Below the pieces are notes generated by a model, which was not told the DNA's origin, did no database searches, and saw only the letters and a list, made by a program, of their open reading frames with translations. Both the position numbers and the translations under genes were made by a program. Source: an uncultured Oscillospiraceae bacterium (lineage in GTDB: Bacteria > Bacillota > Clostridia > Oscillospirales > Oscillospiraceae). From it: 33,681 nt of DNA. The DNA lies in the NCBI GenBank assembly GCA_910587255.1, contig CAJUKT010000078.1, positions 1 through 33,681 of the forward strand, in the 5' to 3' direction. Positions 1-6,622 of the stretch are shown here, piece after piece (the stretch's first letter is position 1; each line of letters begins with the position of its first letter).

Positions 1-722
<722 letters not shown>

Positions 723-760
723 AGAAAAGCGGCAAAGCGTTGGGGGAGCCCAGCTCGGGG

Positions 761-869
761 GCCCCATCGGAGCCCAGCAAAGCGGGTCCGATGGGGAAAG
801 GAGGAGCAGCGAAATGACTGTCCGCCTGCCGCCAGGCAGGCGGACGGGATATGGAGCTTGCGACGACGC
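761..869. repeat. Hairpin-rich insert between the eno-tail repeats
   Basis: This 109-bp stretch lies between the two eno-tail copies. It holds a 10-bp inverted repeat (762-771 with 788-797) and a perfect 11-bp stem (820-830 with 835-845, four-base loop). Neither stem has a T-tract, so neither looks like an intrinsic terminator. Between the two hairpins lies a purine-rich AAAGGAGGAG at 797-806, seven bases before an ATG. No transposase is present. It may be a small non-autonomous element or the residue of an excised one; that is inference. Confidence 0.6.
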
Positions 870-921
870 GGGCGACGCGGCGATCTACCTGGGCAAGAAG
901 GCTTTCTTCAACGTGGAGTAA
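814..921 (+). CDS. Possible 35-aa ORF fused to a duplicated enolase C-terminus
   Basis: An ATG at 814 follows a strong ribosome site (AAAGGAGGAG, 797-806, spacing 7). The frame begins MTVRLPPGRR, crosses the right arm of the 820-845 hairpin, then enters the duplicated eno tail in the native eno frame and ends AIYLGKKAFFNVE at TAA 919-921. The first half is not recognised. It could be a chance fusion created when the insert arrived, and the 820-845 hairpin begins only four bases after the ATG and might hinder translation. No function is proposed. It is listed because the start signals are better than chance and the frame continues exactly into the enolase frame. Confidence 0.3.
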   Translation: MTVRLPPGRRTGYGACDDAGDAAIYLGKKAFFNVE

Positions 922-959
922 AGAAAAGCGGCAAAGTGCTGGGGGAGCCCAGCTCGGGG
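870..959 (+). repeat. Direct repeat, right copy (eno tail)
   Basis: Second copy of 671-760. It re-encodes the enolase C-terminus with its stop codon at 919-921 plus the downstream bases, and leads directly to the terminator at 975-1001, which was presumably the original eno terminator. Confidence 0.95.
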
Positions 960-974
960 CCCTACAGCAGTTTC

Positions 975-1006
975 GGGCGGCGGAGGTATCCTCCGCCGCC
1001 CTTATT
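975..1006 (+). terminator. Intrinsic terminator after eno
   Basis: A perfect 12-bp GC-rich stem (975-986 with 990-1001) with a three-base loop is followed by TTATTT. It is placed to end eno transcription before the next gene at 1029. Confidence 0.85.
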
Positions 1007-1028
1007 TACGTGAAATGGGAGAAAAAGA

Positions 1029-1505
1029 ATGTCAATTCAGCGAGTGAAGGAATATTTCCGCGCCCTGGGCATGGAAGGGCGGGTACTGGAGTTGGACATG
1101 TCCAGCGCCACGGTGGAGCTGGCGGCCCAGGCGCTGGGGTGCCGGCCCTGCCGCATCGCCAAAACCCTGTCCTTCCTGGTGGAGGGACGCCCCATCCTCA
1201 TCGTGGCCGCCGGGGACGCCAAGGTGGACAACCCCAAATACAAGGCCCGGTTCGGCACAAAGGCCAAAATGCTTACCCCCCAGGAGGCGGAGGAGCTGGT
1301 GGGCCATGCGGTGGGCGGCGTGTGCCCCTTCGCCGTCAACGGGGGCGTGACGGTCTATCTGGACGAATCCCTCAAGCGGTTTGAGACGGTGTTCCCCGCC
1401 TGCGGCAGCAGCAACAGCGCTATTGAGCTGTCCATCCCCGAGCTGGAGCGGTATTCCGGTTTTGAGAGCTGGGTGGACGTGTGCAAGGGCTGGCAGGAGC
1501 TGTGA
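1029..1505 (+). CDS. YbaK/ProX-type aminoacyl-tRNA deacylase family protein
   Basis: A 158-residue single-domain protein of the YbaK/EbsC (prolyl-tRNA synthetase-associated) family, whose studied members hydrolyse mischarged tRNAs such as Cys-tRNA(Pro). Supporting features are the N-terminal segment with VLELDMSSATVELAAQALG, the strand with CRIAKTLSFLVEG containing the family's conserved Lys, the core ILIVAAGDAKVDNPKYKARFG, and the GGVCPFAVNGGVTVYLD segment near residues 95-112. Length matches the family (about 155-165). A GGGAG purine run lies 10 bases before the ATG. It directly follows the eno terminator with no obvious promoter between. The substrate cannot be read from the sequence; the family call is firm. 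Confidence 0.9.
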   Translation: MSIQRVKEYFRALGMEGRVLELDMSSATVELAAQALGCRPCRIAKTLSFLVEGRPILIVAAGDAKVDNPKYKARFGTKAKMLTPQEAEELVGHAVGGVCPFAVNGGVTVYLDESLKRFETVFPACGSSNSAIELSIPELERYSGFESWVDVCKGWQEL

Positions 1506-1515
1506 GCATGTAAAA

Positions 1516-1545
1516 AGACGGCGCGGAAGTTCTCCCGCGCCGTCT
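1516..1545. terminator. Terminator hairpin, left copy of a 30-bp duplication
   Basis: A perfect 11-bp stem (1516-1526 with 1535-1545) with an 8-base loop, preceded by TAAAAA. The same 30 bases recur at 1748-1777 with one change (G to A at 1755). The two copies flank the 202-bp element at 1546-1747. No T-tract follows this copy because the element starts immediately. Confidence 0.8.
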
Positions 1546-1747
1546 CAGTCCGTCGAAAAAGGCTTTGCCTTTTCCGACGGGAAAAGCTGCGGCCTCATGC
1601 GCGCACTCGCTGTCCGCCTGGGGCGGCCAACTCGCGCACTGTTCGGCCGGGAAGTGTTTTCCCCGACGCACATGTCGCCGGGGAAAACGGATTTCATTTT
1701 CTTCGCGCCTGCGGGCGCGAACTCTGCGAGGCTTTTTCCACAAGCTC
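1546..1747. repeat. 202-bp hairpin-rich dispersed element, copy 1
   Basis: This 202-bp unit recurs at 6379-6580 with about 95% identity and no length change. Its ends form an imperfect inverted repeat: AGTCCGTCGAAAAAGGCT at the left pairs at about 13 of 18 positions with the right end. Inside are a near-perfect 12-bp hairpin with a TTT loop near the left end, an inverted repeat GTTTTCCCCG / CGGGGAAAAC around a 13-base centre, and a short CGCGCC / GGCGCG hairpin near the right end. It contains no credible coding region. It sits between the convergent YbaK-type and radical SAM genes and is bounded exactly by 30-bp copies of the local terminator hairpin. Confidence 0.9.
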
Positions 1748-1777
1748 AGACGGCACGGAAGTTCTCCCGCGCCGTCT
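1748..1777. terminator. Terminator hairpin, right copy of the duplication
   Basis: Second copy of 1516-1545, with one A-C mismatch in the stem. A further palindrome, GCCCTATATAGGGC, follows at 1779-1792. From there to the stop codon at 1847 only A/T runs are seen and no gene. Confidence 0.75.
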
Positions 1778-1846
1778 TGCCCTATATAGGGCTTGTTTGC
1801 AAACCGCCTTGTCCGGCGAAAAAATCCTTTTTTTGAAGTGCGGTGA

Positions 1847-2725
1847 TTACAATCCCGTCAGGTCGAAGGCGGGGATGAAGCCCTCCCCGCTGGAGCCCAG
1901 CTCCTGGACATAGCCCGCCAGCCCTAGGCCCTCCATGTAGGCCCGCGCGGCGCGAAGCTCCGACGGGCGCAGGGGCCTGCCCAGCTCCGGGAAGCCGTCC
2001 GGCGGCCCCACCGGGGTGTACTGGGCCATGAGGGAGAACAGCACCGCGCCGGGCGGGAAGGCTTCCGCCACCCAGTCCATCACCCGCTTGGCCTCGCCCA
2101 CATGGCCGGGCAAAATGAGGTGGCGGATGAGCACGCCGCTTTTCAGCAGCCCCCCCTCGATGCGCGCCGGGCCCCGCTGGCGGTACATTTCCAGGATAGC
2201 GGCCTGGGCGGCCTCGGGATAATCCGCCGCCCCGGAGTATTTTTCCGCCAGGGCGGGGGTGAGGTATTTCAGATCCGGCAGGTACACGTCTATCCTGCCC
2301 TCCAGGGTGCGCAGCGCCGGGCGGCGCTCGTAGCCGCCGCTGTTCCACACCACCGGCAGGCCGCCGGGTACGGGGCGCTCCAGCACCTTGGCCAGCACGT
2401 GGGTGAAGTGGGTGGGGGTGACCAGCTCAATGCAGGCGGCCCCCTGGTCCGCCAGCCGCCCAAAGACGGCGTATAATTCATCCGGCGTCAGGGCCTTGCC
2501 AAAATGCTCCCGGCTGATGGGGCGGTTCTGGCAGAACACACAGCCCAGGGTGCAGCCGGAGAAGAAAACCGTCCCCGCCCCGGTTTGGCCGGAGATGCAG
2601 GGCTCCTCCCAGAAGTGCAGCGCCGCCCGGGCGCACACCGGCAGGGAGGGCATCCGGCAGAAGCCCTCCCCGTGAAGCTCGTCCCGCAGGGCCCCGCACT
2701 GCCGGGGACAGAGGGTGCAGATCAT
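1847..2725 (-). CDS. Radical SAM protein, PflX / COG1313-like
   Basis: A 292-residue radical SAM enzyme resembling putative pyruvate-formate-lyase-activating proteins of the PflX/COG1313 group. The cluster motif CTLGCVFCQN (CxxxCxxC) binds the 4Fe-4S that cleaves S-adenosylmethionine. An N-terminal MICTLCPRQCG segment carries two more cysteines in the CxxC-rich arrangement typical of this group. YLPDLKY and LIRHLILPGH are further family segments. The ATG at 2725 has GAGGAGG eight bases upstream; longer readings upstream run into tdk. It is the last gene of the mutY-tdk operon, 17 bases after tdk. The peptide or protein it modifies is unknown, and no glycyl radical enzyme is adjacent. Confidence 0.85.
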   Translation of the reverse strand: MICTLCPRQCGALRDELHGEGFCRMPSLPVCARAALHFWEEPCISGQTGAGTVFFSGCTLGCVFCQNRPISREHFGKALTPDELYAVFGRLADQGAACIELVTPTHFTHVLAKVLERPVPGGLPVVWNSGGYERRPALRTLEGRIDVYLPDLKYLTPALAEKYSGAADYPEAAQAAILEMYRQRGPARIEGGLLKSGVLIRHLILPGHVGEAKRVMDWVAEAFPPGAVLFSLMAQYTPVGPPDGFPELGRPLRPSELRAARAYMEGLGLAGYVQELGSSGEGFIPAFDLTGL

Positions 2726-2742
2726 GGCGCCGAGCCTCCTCG

Positions 2743-3345
2743 TTACGCTTCGCCCGGCTGCGGCGGCTGCGCGCCCCAGCCGGGCCCCAGATTGCCCGCT
2801 TTCCAGTGCCGCCGGCATAGGCCGATGTAGCAGTCGTTGGCCCCCAGCACCACCTGCTCCCCCTCCCGGAGCACCACCCCGCGGGCGTCAAACCGGGCGT
2901 TGCAGATGGCCTTTTTGCCGCACCAGCAGATGGTCTTGACCTCCTCGATGATGTCGGCGCAGGCCAGCAGGGCCTCGGAGCCGGGGAACAGCCGTCCGCT
3001 GAAGTCCGCCCGCAGGCCGTAGCAGATCACCGGCACGTTCAGCTCGTCCACAATCTCCGTCAGGTAGTCCACCTGGGCGTGGGTGAGGAACTGGGCCTCG
3101 TCCACGATGATGCACTGGTGCCGCTTGATGGCCGGGTGCGTCATCTGCTCCAGCTCCTCGAACCAGACGCAGGGGAAGCTGAGCCCGATGCGGGAATTTA
3201 CCACCTGCGTCCCCTCCCGCTGGTCGATGGCGGGCTTCACCATCAGGGCGCTCTGGCCCCTCTCCTCGTAGTTATAGCGCACCATCAGCGCGTTGGCCGA
3301 CTTGCTGGACCCCATCACGCCGTAGCGGAAATACAGCTTTGCCAT
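2743..3345 (-). CDS. tdk: Thymidine kinase (type II)
   Basis: A 200-residue type II thymidine kinase that phosphorylates thymidine with ATP for dTTP salvage. The P-loop is GVMGSSKSANAL near residues 9-20, the Walker B/lid segment is IIVDEAQFL, and the substrate strand is VICYGLRADFSGRLFPGS. A zinc-binding cysteine arrangement is visible (ICWCGKKAICNARF and LCRRH). Length fits the family. The ATG at 3345 lies one base after the mutY stop and has GGGGGAA overlapping the end of mutY, so translation is probably coupled. The first glycine-rich residues differ slightly from the common GxMFSGKS, as in many clostridial members. Confidence 0.95.
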   Translation of the reverse strand: MAKLYFRYGVMGSSKSANALMVRYNYEERGQSALMVKPAIDQREGTQVVNSRIGLSFPCVWFEELEQMTHPAIKRHQCIIVDEAQFLTHAQVDYLTEIVDELNVPVICYGLRADFSGRLFPGSEALLACADIIEEVKTICWCGKKAICNARFDARGVVLREGEQVVLGANDCYIGLCRRHWKAGNLGPGWGAQPPQPGEA

Positions 3346-3346
3346 G

Positions 3347-4393
3347 TCACGTTCCCCCATTCAGTCTCTCATTCACCGCACGCAGCGCCCCCTCAAAGGC
3401 GCTGGGCAGGGCGTATTTTTCCTCCAGCTGGGCCCGGCCGGCCCACACCCAGCCCTCCGGCAGCGCGTCCGACCCCGCCTCCACCGTGCGCAGGGTCATG
3501 TGCCATTCAATATGGGTGAAAATATGCCTGGCCTGTCCGGCGTACTGCTGGGACAAAGCCTCAACGCCCCATTGCGGGGGCAGCGGGCCGTCCCCCGGCT
3601 CGCTGGGAAACTCCCACAGCCCGGCCAGAAGGCCACGCCCCGGGCGGCGGCGCAGGGCTGCGCGGTTTTCCCAAAAGATGAGCCACACCGTCCGCTCCTC
3701 CACCCGCCGGGGCTTTTTGGGGGCCTTGACCGGAAGCTCTCCGGTGCGGCCATGGGCCAGGGCGGCGCACAGGGACCTGCCGGGGCACCTTTCACACAGC
3801 GGCGCGCCGTTGGGCAGGCAGACCGTGGCCCCCAGCTCCATCAGCGCCTGGTTAAAGGCCCCCGGCGCGCCCACGGGGATGACCTGCGCCACCGCCTGGG
3901 CCACCCGCTTTTTCATCTGGGGGGTGGAGATGTCCCCGCCGTCCCCGCAGAGCCGGGCGTATACCCGCAGGACATTGCCGTCCACGGCGGGCACCGCCTG
4001 CCCCAGGGCGATGGAGCAGACGGCCCCGGCAGTGTAGTCCCCCACCCCCGGCAGGGCGCGCACCGCGGCGTAATCGGAGGGGAATGCGCCGCCGTATTCC
4101 TCCACGATGATCTTGGCGGCCCTTTGCAGGTTCCGGGCCCGGGAGTAGTACCCCAGCCCCTGCCACAGCTTCATCAGCCGCTCCTCGGGCAGGGCGGCCA
4201 GGGCGGGAATGTCCGGGGCCTGGCGTAAGAACCGATTGTAGTAGTCCAGCACCGCCGCCACCCGGGTCTGCTGGAGCATAATCTCCGACAGCCACACGTG
4301 ATAGGGGGTGGGGTCGTCCCGCCAGGGGAGGGGCCGGGCGTTGTCCCGAAACCACTCCAGCAGGGGGACGGCGAGCTGCTCCAGTGTGTCCAT
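3347..4393 (-). CDS. mutY: A/G-specific adenine glycosylase MutY
   Basis: A 348-residue base-excision repair glycosylase that removes adenine opposite 8-oxoguanine. The segment WLSEIMLQQTRV holds the catalytic Glu, LPGVGDYTAGAV is the helix-hairpin-helix, and VDGNVLRVYARL carries the catalytic Asp. The iron-sulfur loop is CLPNGAPLC-ERC-PGRSLC, with a first gap of seven residues instead of the six in E. coli. A C-terminal Nudix-like domain ends in HIFTHIEWHMTLR, the usual 8-oxoG recognition segment. The start at 4393 is chosen because the fold begins there; the frame stays open upstream as far as 5047, but this is GC-driven. First gene of an operon with tdk and the radical SAM gene. Confidence 0.95.
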   Translation of the reverse strand: MDTLEQLAVPLLEWFRDNARPLPWRDDPTPYHVWLSEIMLQQTRVAAVLDYYNRFLRQAPDIPALAALPEERLMKLWQGLGYYSRARNLQRAAKIIVEEYGGAFPSDYAAVRALPGVGDYTAGAVCSIALGQAVPAVDGNVLRVYARLCGDGGDISTPQMKKRVAQAVAQVIPVGAPGAFNQALMELGATVCLPNGAPLCERCPGRSLCAALAHGRTGELPVKAPKKPRRVEERTVWLIFWENRAALRRRPGRGLLAGLWEFPSEPGDGPLPPQWGVEALSQQYAGQARHIFTHIEWHMTLRTVEAGSDALPEGWVWAGRAQLEEKYALPSAFEGALRAVNERLNGGT

Positions 4394-4454
4394 GGCGCGC
4401 CTCCCGGTCCGGCGGGGAGGTGTCAAATCCCCCCGGCATTTCTGATGTTTTTCC

Positions 4455-4483
4455 ACTATACCACAAAAAGGGCGGAGTTTCAA
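4455..4483 (-). promoter_or_regulatory. Promoter of mutY-tdk-radical SAM operon
   Basis: On the minus strand, TTGAAA (complement of 4478-4483) and TATAGT (complement of 4455-4460) are separated by exactly 17 bases. The -10 lies 61 bases before the mutY ATG. Confidence 0.75.
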
Positions 4484-4516
4484 CGGCGGAAGAGGACGGT
4501 TTTCCGGGAGGCTCCC

Positions 4517-4545
4517 TTGTAATTTTTCCGATGGTCTGATACAAT
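4517..4545 (+). promoter_or_regulatory. Promoter of the SLH-transglutaminase gene
   Basis: TTGTAA (4517-4522) and TACAAT (4540-4545) are 17 bases apart. The terminal-inverted-repeat element at 4547-4708 begins two bases after the -10, so any transcript from this promoter would carry nearly the whole element in its leader. Confidence 0.7.
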
Positions 4546-4546
4546 A

Positions 4547-4708
4547 AGAAGCTATACCAATAGCCTCAGCACCCAGCTTTACGGCCCAAATTGCCGCCGG
4601 CTGCGATGAAAAATCTTGAAATACACCAAGTATTCCCGCGATTTTTCGCCTTGCCACCGGCAAGTTTGGCTTGTGAATCTGAATACTTCGGCTATTGGTA
4701 CAGCTTCT
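4547..4708. mobile_element. 162-bp MITE-like element with 19-bp terminal inverted repeats
   Basis: The left end AGAAGCTATACCAATAGCC (4547-4565) and the inverted right end (4690-4708) match at 18 of 19 positions. The interior has GCCGCCGGC and an inverted GAAAAATC / GATTTTTC pair, but no coding capacity. Immediate flanks are AT-rich with no clear target duplication. Architecture suggests a non-autonomous transposable element or a structured leader RNA. Confidence 0.65.
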
Positions 4709-4754
4709 AAAAAACCGCGTGTGCGGGAAATGGAATATCAAAGGGGAGCGGGAC

Positions 4755-6344
4755 ATGAAAAAGCAGGTGACGGCTGCGCTGCTGGCGCTGGCGTTGGTGG
4801 TGGGATTGCTGCACGGGACGGCCCTGGCGGCCCAGCCGGTGGGGGAGGCCGCCCGGGCGGGGCTGGCGGGCAGATGCCTGACCGGCGTGGACCGGGAGGT
4901 GTACCAGGTGCTGCGGGACGAGGTGGAGAAAATAGCCGATGGGGCCAGGAGCAGCACGGTTATCCGCATTCCCGACCTGGACGGCCTGTCCTGGAGCCTG
5001 GCGGAGCTGGGGATGGAGGGCAAAAGCCAGCAGGCGGTGGTGGACAAGCTGGACGAGATGCTGGGCCAGACCCTGGATCTGGACAGGGTGTACGCCGCTT
5101 TGTCGGCGGACTGCCCCTATGAGCTGTATTGGCGGGACTTGCAGTACGGCTGGTCCTATAGCCGGGTCGTGGGCAGCGGACGGGGGGAGATACGCAGCCT
5201 CACCATCACCATCAAGGTGGCCCAGTCCTACCGGGGGGGCGGCGACACCGTGGTGGACCCCCAAAGGGCGGCCCAGGCAAAGCGGGCGGCGGACAGCGCC
5301 CGGACCATTGTGGAGCGGTACCGGGAGCTGAGCGACTATGAAAAGCTGGACGCCTACCGCCGGGAGATCTGCGCACTGGTGTCCTACGACCAGTCCTCGG
5401 CGGGCGGGGGCGCCTCCTATGGCGACCCCTGGCAGCTGGTCTATGTGTTTGACGGCGACCCGTCCACCAACGTGGTGTGCGAGGGGTACGCCAAGGCGTT
5501 TCAGTACCTGTGCGACCTGACCCGGTTCGACGGAGACGTGACGTGCCGCACCGTGTCCGGGACGATGAACGGCGGCAGCCACATGTGGAATGTGGTGCGC
5601 ATGGAGGACGGGCTGTGCTATCTGGCGGACGTGACCAACTGCGACGAGGGCGCGGTGGGCGCGCCGGACAAGCTGTTCCTCATCGGCGCGGCGGGGACGG
5701 AGGGTGGGAGGACCCACACCGCCGGCAAGACGGTATATACCTATGGCCCGGAGCAGGAGAACCTGTTTGGGGACGGCTGGCCGGCGCTGAGCGGCGGGGA
5801 TTACGAATACGATCCCGAGGCCGTCCGCCCTGCGGCGGACACGGGCTTTTCGGACGTGAGTCCGGGGGCGTATTACGCCCCGGCGGTGGTCTGGGCGGTG
5901 GAGGAGGAGATCACCCAGGGGACGGGCCAGACCACCTTTTCCCCGGAAAATCCCTGCACCCACGCCGAGATCCTCACCTTCCTGTGGCGGGCGGCGGGCA
6001 GGCCGGAGGGCCAGGGATGGGCCCCCGTCCCCCTCAGCAGGGAGGAGTTTTATGCCCAGGCGGTGTGCTGGGCCGCGGGGCAGGGGGTGATCGGCCATGA
6101 GTTCGACCCCGGCGCGCTGTGCACAAGGGCGGACGCGGTGAGCTATATCTGGGCGGCCTTCGGCAGGCCGGGTGCACCGGCCAGCACCTTTGACGATGTG
6201 CCGCTGGGGGCGGCCTGCGCCCCGGCGGTGGCCTGGGCGGTGGACAGGGGAGTCACCCAGGGGACCCCCGGCGGCGCCTTTGCCCCCGACAGGGTTTGCA
6301 GCCGGGGGGAGATCGTCACCTTCCTTTACCGGGCGTACCACTAA
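4755..6344 (+). CDS. Secreted transglutaminase-like protein with three SLH repeats
   Basis: A 529-residue exported protein. A signal peptide covers about residues 1-26 (MKKQ, hydrophobic LLALALVVGLL, ALA-AQ cleavage). The middle carries a transglutaminase/protease-like domain with the expected order of catalytic residues: Cys242 in VVCEGYAKAF, His276 in GGSHMWNVV and Asp292 in YLADVTNCD. Residues from about 363 onward form three S-layer homology repeats (FSDVSPGAYYAPAV, FYAQAVCWAAGQGV and TFDDVPLGAACAPAV units), which normally bind pyruvylated secondary cell-wall polymer. It is therefore probably displayed on the cell surface. The start is fixed by the signal peptide and AAGGGGAG seven bases upstream. 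Whether it crosslinks, cleaves or only binds peptides cannot be read here. Confidence 0.88.
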   Translation: MKKQVTAALLALALVVGLLHGTALAAQPVGEAARAGLAGRCLTGVDREVYQVLRDEVEKIADGARSSTVIRIPDLDGLSWSLAELGMEGKSQQAVVDKLDEMLGQTLDLDRVYAALSADCPYELYWRDLQYGWSYSRVVGSGRGEIRSLTITIKVAQSYRGGGDTVVDPQRAAQAKRAADSARTIVERYRELSDYEKLDAYRREICALVSYDQSSAGGGASYGDPWQLVYVFDGDPSTNVVCEGYAKAFQYLCDLTRFDGDVTCRTVSGTMNGGSHMWNVVRMEDGLCYLADVTNCDEGAVGAPDKLFLIGAAGTEGGRTHTAGKTVYTYGPEQENLFGDGWPALSGGDYEYDPEAVRPAADTGFSDVSPGAYYAPAVVWAVEEEITQGTGQTTFSPENPCTHAEILTFLWRAAGRPEGQGWAPVPLSREEFYAQAVCWAAGQGVIGHEFDPGALCTRADAVSYIWAAFGRPGAPASTFDDVPLGAACAPAVAWAVDRGVTQGTPGGAFAPDRVCSRGEIVTFLYRAYH

Positions 6345-6348
6345 AAAA

Positions 6349-6378
6349 GGCCCGGCCTCCCTGCGGGGAGGCCGGGCC
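6349..6378. terminator. Terminator hairpin, left copy of a 30-bp duplication
   Basis: A 13-bp GC-rich stem preceded by AAAAAA directly after the SLH gene stop. The same 30 bases recur at 6581-6610 with one change. The two copies flank copy 2 of the 202-bp element. The sequence is unrelated to the hairpin duplicated around copy 1. Confidence 0.85.
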
Positions 6379-6580
6379 CAGTCCGTCGAAAAAGGCTTTG
6401 CCTTTTTCGACGGGAAAAGCTGCGGCCTCATGCGTGCACTCGCTGTCCGCCTGGGGCGGCCAACTCGCACACTGTTCGGCCGAGAAGTGTTTTCCCCGAC
6501 GCACATGTCGCCGGGGAAAACGGATTTCATTTTTTTCGCGCCTGCGGGCGCGAACTCTGCGAGGCTTTATCGACAAGCTT
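6379..6580. repeat. 202-bp hairpin-rich dispersed element, copy 2
   Basis: Same length and about 95% identical to 1546-1747. In this copy the first hairpin (arms GTCGAAAAAGGC and GCCTTTTTCGAC, loop TTT) is perfect, whereas copy 1 has one changed base that still allows a G-U pair in RNA. Other differences fall mostly in single bases. It again lies between two convergent genes and is bounded exactly by copies of the local terminator hairpin. Confidence 0.9.
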
Positions 6581-6610
6581 GGCCCGGCCTCCCCGCGGGG
6601 AGGCCGGGCC
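6581..6610. terminator. Terminator hairpin, right copy of the duplication
   Basis: Second copy of 6349-6378 with a fully paired 14-bp stem. It is followed on the plus strand by TTCGCCTTTT. Joining the left A-run, one hairpin and this T-rich flank would rebuild an ordinary bidirectional terminator. Confidence 0.85.
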
Positions 6611-6622
6611 TTCGCCTTTTGT

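Noticed and set aside
820..845. Perfect 11-bp hairpin as an intrinsic terminator
   Set aside because: No T-tract follows on either strand; the eno terminator is clearly at 975-1001.
1516..1777. CRISPR-like pair of 30-bp repeats
   Set aside because: Only two repeats per locus, a 202-bp interval far too long for a spacer, the repeats are terminator hairpins, and no cas genes are present.
1779..1792. GCCCTATATAGGGC as a separate regulatory site
   Set aside because: A single short palindrome with no promoter nearby and between convergent gene ends; nothing supports a function.
4394..5047. Long N-terminal extension of mutY on the minus strand
   Set aside because: The frame stays open to 5047 but crosses the mutY promoter, the inverted-repeat element and the start of the SLH gene. 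The MutY fold begins at 4393.
4707..6530. 607-codon open frame antisense to the SLH-transglutaminase gene
   Set aside because: It is opposite a gene with clear signal peptide and domains; composition is His/Arg/Pro/Gly-rich, typical of antisense frames in GC-rich DNA.
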